From Alitta virens (taxonomy: Eukaryota; Annelida; Polychaeta; Phyllodocida; Nereididae), in assembly GCA_932294295.1 (NCBI GenBank), contig OW028576.1:26419227-26483226 (forward strand): 64,000 nt of DNA, written 5' to 3'. The notes below the pieces were generated by a model that did not search any database, was not told the DNA's origin, and saw only the letters and a list, made by a program, of their open reading frames with translations. Shown here piece after piece: positions 56,420-64,000 of the stretch (position 1 is the first letter of the stretch; each line of letters starts with the position of its first letter). Made by a program: the position numbers and the translations under genes.

Positions 56420-56983
56420 GGCCTATCTCACATAGCCGAGTGACAATGCCGAGTGATGCCGAGTGCTTAATAAATTAGGCAGTCAGGAATACACAGCTCT
56501 GCACACTGACCACTGTAGAAAAGCTTGTAGATACACGGCAATACTCGTAGAACGATCGTAAAGTTTTAAACATGTTTAAAACTTTTTAGGATTTTCGCTG
56601 AGCAAATTTGCTCTGAAATTGCTCAGGATTTACACAGGATTAACTCGCCGTGCACTCTGAGAGTACACTTGGTTACTCTGGGAGTACACTTGGTCAGATG
56701 AATTGCTGAGTGGACGTGATTTCCTCGCCGAGTGGTCGGCGAGCAATCTGGGAGCAATTTGGGAGCAATCTGGGAGCAATCGGCAAGTAATCTGCGAGCG
56801 ATCGGTGAGCGATCGGCGAGCAATCTGCGAGCAGTCGGCGTGTAATCGGCGAGCAATCGGCGATAATTCGTTTTCTAGGCATAAAATGACCAAGAGTAAC
56901 CAGGAGTGAAGCCGATTGACTTGCTTGCCAGCGATCGGCATCACTCTGCATCGTCACTCGGCTATGTGTGATAGTGGCTTAAG
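56420..56983. mobile_element. MITE with internal tandem repeats, in gene C intron
   Basis: The left end (ggcctatctcacatagccgagtgac) and the reverse complement of the right end (gccactatcacacatagccgagtgac) form terminal inverted repeats of about 45 bp, extended inside by gatgccgag words. The middle (56700-56880) is an array of 'gagcaatcggcgagcaatctgc'-like units. The resulting frames rich in ADCSPIARRLL are repeat translation, not protein. Target duplication unclear (possibly TTAA-like). Confidence 0.75.
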
Positions 56984-57224
56984 TAGCATTGATAATTATA
57001 ACAGATATGATACATATATTGATAAATATGATTAATGCATCCAGTGTATCTATTCAAAATACAAACAATGCTATTGTTAACAATTAAACAAAACAAATAA
57101 TATTGATTGCACTTTTTTACGCTAATTTTATGGCTTGTGAAATATGCACAGCTGAGGTACAATATTGTAATACTATCCTTTTGAAATATGTATTTTGATG
57201 CGCCTACATCACTTTCATACATAC

Positions 57225-57335
57225 CTTGACAGTTCTTCCCAATATACCCATGGAAACAGATGCAGGTATAACCATTTACTTGATCTATGCAATCTGATTC
57301 ATGAGGACATGGATTTGATGCACACTCATCAATCT
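57225..57335 (-). CDS. Gene C calcium-binding EGF-like domain
   Basis: 111 bases, phase 1 at both ends: [15 protein letters not shown] followed by [15 protein letters not shown]. Six cysteines with EGF spacing, a D-x-D/E calcium motif at the start (IDE) and the aromatic after GY. A typical self-contained EGF exon of a membrane receptor. Confidence 0.9.
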
Positions 57336-58096
57336 CTGCAATGAAAATAACTTAAGAATATATCTTAGAAAAGAAACAAGTTTAATGCTATATAAATATT
57401 GTCTATGTTGTAAAAGCAAATGCCATGTATTACCCAGTCAATAGCACTTCTAAGCAAAGCTCTATCTTTGTTGAACTTACACATTTTATACACAACAACA
57501 AGATTTTAATTGGAGGGTTAGTTTGTAAAGTATTAACAATGAGAAACGTTGCCCCAATCTATCAAGACTCATGACATTTTGGCTCCAATCTATCTACAAC
57601 TTCGCATCTTGGTAAGACATGGATTTGACCATTGAGTGTAAATAATTATTTATTTGAACCGGTGCCATACTAAGTACACATTTGCGTTTTGCCATGACAA
57701 AGAAAAGAGAGTGGGCAACATGCAGTCGATACTATTAACTGTATGTTGCTTATTATCTTTTTCTTAACTTAGTATCTTAATAGGCTATTATTGTACTATG
57801 TTTCCATGCCTAGCGTGTGTGAATTATGATCAACGAAATGTTGATTGTGTACACTTTGCACATTATATTTTATATATAAATAGAACCTATTCAGGAAAGC
57901 CAATTAGGTGCATATTTATGGATGTCACATATGACCCTGGATATAGTTGAAATACTTTTTTATGTGCTGCATTACCATTAAAAAGCACTGGATATAATGC
58001 ATAATTATTTATAGTTTTGGCATTAACAATAAGACAGGTGTTGTCAGAGATATATCTTGAAGTTCTTGTAAATATATATGATGTGATGTTATTTAC

Positions 58097-58262
58097 CTCT
58101 TCAGGAACATGTTTTCCGTATGAGAACTGATCTCAGCCAGGTCAGCATCCATACGATCACACTGGTGTATACTTTCTATTAGGTTTCTCCTGACATCCAA
58201 TTTACTGGACAAGTAATAGCAGTAATCTTCCAATCCATACCATCCACAAGGGCATTGGACAT
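58097..58262 (-). CDS. Gene C C-type lectin domain 2, first half
   Basis: CPCGWYGLEDYCYYL, IHQCDRMDADLAEI and ENMFLKR form the N-terminal half of a second C-type lectin domain. The exon ends in phase 2, as did the first half of domain 1, but no second-half exon (no WIGL or WTDG) is seen between 57336 and 58096. Confidence 0.8.
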
Positions 58263-58370
58263 CTTGAAAATATTTGAATTAATCTTTTTTTTTTAATAAT
58301 CCATTTAAAAAAATAGAGGTTTTGAAATATTTATTTTAATATCAATTGTGGTAATCAATATAATGTTTAC

Positions 58371-58463
58371 CTATAGGGCCTGTGCACAAAACCCTTGCAG
58401 GTGTTCCCAAGGAGCACGGAATATTTCGGTCCACTGGTCTGCATTCAGTTCTACTATCGTACC
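58371..58463 (-). CDS. Gene C extracellular module, second exon
   Basis: 93 bases with phase 1 at both ends, TTTTAG acceptor and GTAAAC donor; cysteines in TECRP, IPCSL and VLCTG. It continues the module of 58833-58949. Confidence 0.65.
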   Translation of the reverse strand, partial: GTIVELNADQWTEIFRAPWEHLQGFCAQAL

Positions 58464-58832
58464 CTAAAACATTAATATATCTTAGTCCAGAGTCATTAAG
58501 TTTTTGTTATCAATTACTAAATTAACATAAATCCTAAGGATCACCTGCATTGAGGTAGAACCACAACCTCAGTCACAATTTTTTGAGGACATAATTGCAT
58601 TGAACAAAGGGAAGATTTTGTCATCTTTTATACATTAGAACCACAATGAACTGCTGTTCGCATCAAGACTCAAGACTCTTTATTCATTCTATATAGCTTT
58701 TTCATAACAGAACAAATACATTTTAATCACATTTTGACCGGACAAGTTCACGACCCCACACTCTACTGCGGCATATTACTCTGCTACTAAGTCAGTGTGT
58801 GTGAGGCTTTTAATCATTAAGAATAGTCTTAC

Positions 58833-58949
58833 CTAACCAAAAATATGCATTGGGTATCTCATCCAGAGAGAAGGTTCTGTTTAAGGGATCTGGGAAGTTT
58901 CCATACTCAAGAACACTCATGTTGTCCTTCAAACATTCTGCTTCAGCAT
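58833..58949 (-). CDS. Gene C extracellular module, first exon
   Basis: 117 bases, phase 1 both ends: AEAECLKDNMSVLEYG, NRTFSLDEIP and AYFWLG. Together with 58371-58463 (YDSRTECRP, IPCSLGTPARVLC) it forms a module with paired cysteines and an N-glycosylation site. I do not recognise the family. Confidence 0.65.
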
Positions 58950-59857
58950 CTGATTCAATATAGAAATGAATAGCCGATACTTTAAAACAGCGTTCGTGAA
59001 AACAATGTTGTGACGATGTGTCCCAAGTGTCTGAAAATTGGAAAAAGGTACAAAGGAAAAATCTTTGAATACATACACTGAAAACAGTTGAGTGTTATTC
59101 CCTTTCAACAATCTTTTTTACTTACACTAGATACAATTTGATAATATAAAAAAATAATAAAGAAAATTTCACTGTAAGCTAAGATATATATAGATCTTTT
59201 TATTAGAAATAGCCATCTTTCAGTAATTCCCATTGGTCTTTTTACACACAAAAAATACATACCCAGTAATTTTGTTTTAAGTATAATTTCTAGGTAAATA
59301 AGTCTTTGAATAGGATATTTTTAAACAAATAATTTTGTTGTATTACTAAGTAGTATTAGTAGTATTTATTTGATTCCAAATTTCAATACAATACACAGGA
59401 TTATGATGCTAACAAATCATACAAGTGGAATCTGGAATCCACGAGAGTCTGTTGGGCTGTTTTGGTGGTGGTCCCTGCGTCACACAATTATACCTCACAA
59501 ATTATAATACGTTCAGATCTTGGAGATAAACTATTTGGACAGCCAGACAATTCTATCTCCATTGTGTGTTGTACAGTACAGAAATTACTCTTGTGTTCAT
59601 ATTAAAATTATTTTGAGGTTGTGGATCAGGTGTCGCAATTGTCAAAAGAACTGTTGCATGTCACACTGGAAATCACATGCAATATTTATAAACTAACATG
59701 TTCATATATCATGTTGATCAGCATTGATATTATTGATGTCCTTAATTACCATTATGTTGTCATTTTCAGGTCATACAAAATGTAATGGTCTTAACTGTGA
59801 TTTGTTTTTGCAGTAGAGTACCACTGTGTTTTTCTTCCTTTTATGAGTGAAAATATA

Positions 59858-60122
59858 GAAACATATGTAACCTTTCTTGATTTTATCATTCCGCGGTGCT
59901 GCTGCCCATTTGATTGGTGCTGTTCCATTGGAACGAAGGAGTCTTCCATGTTGATCACCCCACATGGGCTCTGTTTTTCTCCCTTCTGCACTTGCATACC
60001 ATATGTCATATGTATTATTTAACCATGTCCCATCTGTCCATCTAAATCCTGTTGCATTTCCATCACTTTTTGTTGGCTCGGCTTTGCAGAGACCGATCCA
60101 AAGGACTATCCTTCCGTAAAGG
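59858..60122 (-). CDS. Gene C C-type lectin domain 1, second exon
   Basis: Starts after a TTCTAG acceptor in phase 2, matching the previous exon. It contains VLWIGLCK, FRWTDGTWL, PMWGDQHG and a closing GYIC, the order of a C-type lectin core. The calcium-site motifs EPN/QPD and WND are not seen; carbohydrate binding is therefore doubtful. The 3' border is uncertain; the frame stays open to 59771. Confidence 0.75.
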
Positions 60123-60637
60123 CTAGAATGAATTGACATGGGCCAGTTTCAATGAAGCACACAAATTGTAATGCCAACATAAACAAATAAGTTTTACATG
60201 ATACTGTGTCCAGTTCACTAAGTATTAACCAAATGATTGTTTAATTAAATATTTTTATGTGACTTTATTATTGCTACATCATATTAATGCAGTTATAATG
60301 TATGATCATGATATCATTTACAAGATTAACAGATATATCTTAGTCATTTTACTCACAAAGAAGTTAACAATTTGTATATTTTATTCAAAAAACAACAAAT
60401 ATTTCCTTTCTTTAAACTGTATATCCTTTGGTATATACTCAAAGGTTACCACATAGTTAGTTACTGGGTCTCGGGATAATACAGGGTCTCAGGCGATGAT
60501 ACCAGGGAGATACAGCCTCTTGCAATGTGATAACCTATGAATACATTTACTGTGATACAACAAATATGAAAATATACTATCATCCAGTCTATGACTGTGA
60601 AATGTATAATAATATTTTTCTTATCTTATTAATTTAC

Positions 60638-60806
60638 TTTTTCAGGGCATCTGCCACTGCCTCTGTCTCCTCTTCATCTTTCATTGTGGTCAGGTCAGCC
60701 CCTAAGTTCTGGCATTCTTTTCGTGCTTCCCAGAAGCTCACAGGATCATTTTGGATGGAATAACAAGAACTCCAGTGACTGATCTACCCTCTTGGGCACA
60801 TATCAT
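60638..60806 (-). pseudogene. Gene C C-type lectin domain 1, first exon, with TAG
   Basis: CPRG, then TAG (60784-60786), then ISHWSSCYS, FWEARKECQNLGADL and DEEETEAVADAL: the N-terminal half of a C-type lectin domain. The stop replaces the tryptophan usually found in the C-P-x-G-W motif, a one-base change. Exon phases (1 in, 2 out) are intact. Confidence 0.8.
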
Positions 60807-60903
60807 CTGAAGAAAAAAAAAAAAGATTTGTCTAAAACTGCAATAATCAATCTTATTTTTTCTAAAATATCCAATATTCTGGCTATGGTGAAACACATCT
60901 TAC

Positions 60904-60973
60904 CTGCATCAGCATATTGTTGTTGACCTGATACAATAACAATTGCTGTGACAAACGAAAGAACTGAGAGCAT
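60904..60973 (-). CDS. Gene C signal-peptide exon
   Basis: ATG at 60971-60973 starts MLSVLSFVTAIVIVSGQQQ, a standard secretory signal, and ends in phase 1 at a GTAAGA donor. The TATA-like 'tatatatatt' at 61033-61042 lies about 60-70 bp upstream on this strand. Confidence 0.75.
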
Positions 60974-61879
60974 CTTGGCTAATCCTTATCAAGAGATGCT
61001 CTTTCAGCATTGACATCCATGATAAGTCCACATTATATATATTAACAGTTTATGCTCATAAAAATTCTGATTGTGAGTCCTATTTGCTTTGCCGTTCAAA
61101 AACAATTAAGGAAGTTAATTTGATGTATTTTTGCATCTGAATCCTTTTTTAGCAATGTTTTGCATGTTAAACACATGTTCAACATGCAGGTTTGTCTGAA
61201 AATTACCTTTGTATACACATGTTTTTGGATTGACATGTATTTATATATAATATATATGTCAGGGTGTCTATGTGTAGAACTTTAGACTATCTCAATGTCA
61301 TGTTTTTATTTTTGCTTAAAAGTACCTAACACCTTTAGCATTATGCAGCTTCAAAATGTAAAAGGCAAGTGGTGTACCAGGAACTGCCCACAATTCTACA
61401 ATTCTAAAGTTTTCTGGGTTTTCACCTTGTAAGGAAGTCTAGAGGTAAAAACACCAAGACGTTTGATTAAAGGCATGTTTCTATAACTTCAATTAGCATT
61501 TGAATTGATTCATTTATATCAATGTGTCAACAGTATTTTGTATGTCTTCGTGGTAGTTGTTGCCTATTTTAGTATATCGTTTTGCTTATGTTATTGTCAT
61601 AATTATGCTAAAAATAAAATCGATATTATTAAAACTGCACTGTATTGTCCGGTTCTTGAAATTCGCTTTGCCATATGAAATTGATTATTCTGTATAGCAA
61701 TGACTGTGATTAAAGGTCTTGTTGTATTACTAGCCATTATACTGTATATGAGGAAATAATATTCATCTATATTTACACAAATGTATAAACAGTGGTAGTT
61801 TCCGTTTGATGAGGCGAATATATCATATGATGTCAGCTGCCATTTAAATCATCATATGAATTGTGTACTGATCTATATA
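60974..61879. other. Upstream flank of gene C
   Basis: Non-coding and AT-rich. It probably includes the gene C promoter near 61000-61050. Nothing else was recognised. Confidence 0.5.
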
Positions 61880-63015
61880 CATTGCAAACTGTGTTAAGTG
61901 GTCAGACAAGGGAGGGTGGCCAAGGTGGCTGCTAAAGTCAGGTGGCTGCCGAAGTCAGGTCCACTAGGTGAAGATGATAGTTGGGGTCTTGCAGCAGTGG
62001 TGTTTCAAATTTGCAAACCCGTTTTTTTATGAATATTGATATTTTATTTTATTTTTTTATTATAGTGATATTGTTCATAGATATTGACTAAATTTCAATT
62101 AGTCAATATCTAATTCAAATTGTTGCACTAATAATACTTAACTTTATACTCCTTGAATCCTATGTAGAAAATATGGCCTCAACTAAATTCCAAGAGTTAA
62201 AGCCATTACACTCTTGTATATGACAACAGATTTCTACCACAAGCATACTATCAAGTCATCTCTATTAATTAAGGAGTAATTAGCCCTCTATTTTCTATAG
62301 GTGGCCCACCAATAGAACTAGGTCAAATTAAAGTGGCCTGGACTCTGGTGACTCACCAGGTTGCCATGGTTACAAAATTCTTGCAGCTCCCACTGACCAG
62401 TGCTGACCCACTTGGTGACAGGAAGATGGCTCTGAGTGGATGATTCTTGTAACTGTCACTCTTGACCAAAAATGTGGATTTACCATGATTTAGTGGGCTA
62501 AATATTAATGAAAACCTGCTGTAATGACACTAGACAGTCACTGCAAACTATTGTGAGTACTTTCTTGGAGAAAGGAAATGGGACAATTTTTAGATAGATT
62601 CAAGGAGTATCACTGCCAGCAGCACTCATATTAGATATCTTCTAAGATTAGCACTATGTGGTCAAAATATATAATACAGAGCTAATGATATTAAAACTTT
62701 AAAAGAAAAATACAATGTAATAAGGGGTAAAAGATATGAAAAGTGATAGAGTTTGTGTCATTTGTTACACCTTCATATGGTGATGCAACACCAGACTACA
62801 TGCTCCACTGGTCTGTTACAACAAAAGGAGCAACTGACCATAAGTACAGGTCAGCAAGGGGGTTTGGGGTGAAATCTGCTGACCGCTGGCCACAGAGTGG
62901 AGGTGGCTCCTAAATCCAGGTGCATTTACATAGTATTACGTTTGGGGGGAACCAGACTGACCACTTAGGCCAGGTGGCTGCTCTAAAGAGGTGACCACTT
63001 AGGCAAGTTGCACTG
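61880..63015. mobile_element. Non-autonomous Tc1/mariner-like element (MITE)
   Basis: The left end cattgcaaactgtgttaagtggtca and the right end, read inverted as cagtgcaacttgcctaagtggtcac, are imperfect inverted repeats. Both ends are flanked by TA (61878-61879 and 63016-63017), the target of Tc1/mariner elements. No transposase is encoded. Additional 'caggtggctgc' words lie inside both ends. Confidence 0.65.
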
Positions 63016-63115
63016 TATGTGAATTTATTTGATTAAATTGCATTGAACTGAAATGACTAGCAGACTGCTTGCTTTCAAATGAGACTTCGTGGAAAATTTG
63101 AAATTATAGGAATAG

Positions 63116-63777
63116 CACAGGCGTTTGCCATCATGACAGCCCTTAGCAAGTTAGTATACTGTAAGACCAAGGCTACTGACTTTGTCAAGAACAGCTTTTA
63201 CTCCCCCTGCATAACTGCCTTCAATGATTGGGCTAGTTTCAGTCAATAATATCATATTACACATCAAAAATGGCTATATTATACACAAAAATAATTTTCC
63301 TTCTTATTCTAAGTGATAACTTCCATTATTTATGGGTATTTACCACTTATATACAAGGAATTCCTTGCCTGTATGCTGGGAAATGTTCAATTCTCATCTC
63401 TAATGCCAGATTTACATATTTCACCATTTACACACATGATGGCGCTTCCTGACCTTAAGTGACCTAATTGAGTAATCTTTGTTTAAGAATTGAGTGTAAT
63501 CATAATCAATGCAAACAAATCAAATTGACATGCAATCTGTTAGACATTCAATGCCATAAGCCAGCCTATATGCTATTAAGCTAATTTGTTTGTATTTAAG
63601 TCTAACTGGTAAACTAGCAAAATAATTGCCATCAAGCTCAGGACATTTCCTAATGTATTCAGCTACATTCTGATTGGCAGTTGCAAATGACATAGGGGGC
63701 ACTTGAGATGAGAAGCTAATTAAGGCAGTCAGTAGCCTTGGTATTAGTTAAAGTATATATGTTGGCAAACGCCTGTG
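63116..63777. mobile_element. 662-bp MITE with 7-bp target duplication
   Basis: The ends cacaggcgtttgcca and tggcaaacgcctgtg are perfect inverted repeats of 15 bp. A second inverted pair lies further in (accaaggctactgact at about 63170 and agtcagtagccttggt at 63727-63742). GGAATAG is repeated directly on both sides (63109-63115 and 63778-63784). The short minus frame 63520-63702 inside is not a known transposase. Superfamily not assigned. Confidence 0.8.
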
Positions 63778-64000
63778 GGAATAGTATCAACCAGCTGTTT
63801 GACCATAAACCAGATATATGAATATGTGACCAAAGATAAATCTTTGTTTTAATCTGAGACTATTTTAAATATTACATAATTTCATTACTGAAGAGAAGCC
63901 AATTTTCATATGAAAATTGAGTGCAAGTTATACATTTATATAGTGCAAGTTATACATTTATATTATAGTGCATTTAGTTAGAAATCACGTGACTGTAACA

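Larger units (their letters stand above)
54366..60973 (-). pseudogene. Receptor-like gene C: C-type lectin, EGF, membrane helix, tyrosine tail
   Basis: Minus-strand exons: 60904-60973 (signal peptide), 60638-60806 and about 59858-60122 (C-type lectin domain 1), 58833-58949 and 58371-58463 (unassigned Cys-containing module), 58097-58262 (first half of lectin domain 2), 57225-57335 (calcium-binding EGF), 56330-56411 (membrane helix), 55852-55947, 55668-55754 and 54366-54462 (tail). Most borders fit by phase. Two defects: a TAG at 60784-60786 in lectin domain 1, and no second half for lectin domain 2, whose exon ends in phase 2 while the EGF exon needs phase 1. As read the gene is broken, unless an exon was missed. 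Confidence 0.7.

Noticed and set aside
56623..56957. Minus-strand frames with repeated ADCSPIARRLL units
   Set aside because: They are translations of the tandem array inside a MITE with clear inverted ends.

Overview
This is eukaryotic DNA from an invertebrate animal genome. It is AT-rich, with GT-AG introns, split genes for signal-peptide/lectin/EGF/transmembrane receptors, and many transposons of animal type: a CR1/Jockey-like LINE, Ty3/Gypsy LTR elements, an ISL2EU DNA transposon, a Polinton/Maverick-like viral element, a tRNA-derived SINE and MITEs. Nothing bacterial is present and there is no CRISPR array or operon. The receptor architecture and the number of transposons suggest a marine invertebrate, but the sequence alone does not fix the phylum.

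The backbone is a tandem segmental duplication. Unit 1 is about 1414-32630 and unit 2 about 44391-53110. Each carries a minus-strand receptor-like gene (genes A and B) with a signal peptide, a cysteine-rich lectin-like exon, a second ectodomain exon, short Ser/Thr-rich stalk exons, one membrane helix and a cytoplasmic tail with repeated NxxY motifs. Unit 2 is about 8.7 kb. Unit 1 is stretched to about 31 kb by a LINE (1782-4570) and a nested retrotransposon complex (4978-24933). Unit 2 keeps both empty target sites, so the insertion borders can be read directly. The two genes are damaged in complementary ways: A has a broken ectodomain exon, and B has a 4-bp deletion that truncates the tail.

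The 20-kb complex at 4978-24933 is bounded by matching LTRs with a 5-bp target duplication (ataat). It holds the gag-pol of a first Gypsy element (6229-10629), a nearly complete ISL2EU transposon (11263-16856; SAP-SWIM-YqaJ nuclease plus THAP/DDE transposase), a second Gypsy element with a tRNA-Trp-type primer site (17514 to about 24130), a SINE with a 13-bp target duplication, and a possible env-like third frame.

Between the duplication units, at about 34097-42411, lies a Polinton/Maverick-like endogenous viral block: an orphan ORF, a spliced gene with a possible CARD-like fold, a retroviral-type integrase, a penton-like protein, a basic protein, a double-jelly-roll major capsid protein, an A32-type packaging ATPase and a spliced protein with two PC4 single-stranded-DNA-binding domains. 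Protein-primed DNA polymerase B, the capsid protease and the terminal repeats were not found. Integrase, capsid, ATPase and PC4 genes all carry lesions, so the copy is a fossil, though several accessory frames remain open.

At 54366-60973 a third minus-strand gene (C) encodes a C-type-lectin/EGF receptor with a nonsense codon and a missing lectin exon. MITEs occupy 56420-56983, 61880-63015 and 63116-63777. All exon borders given here come from reading splice signals and phases by eye.
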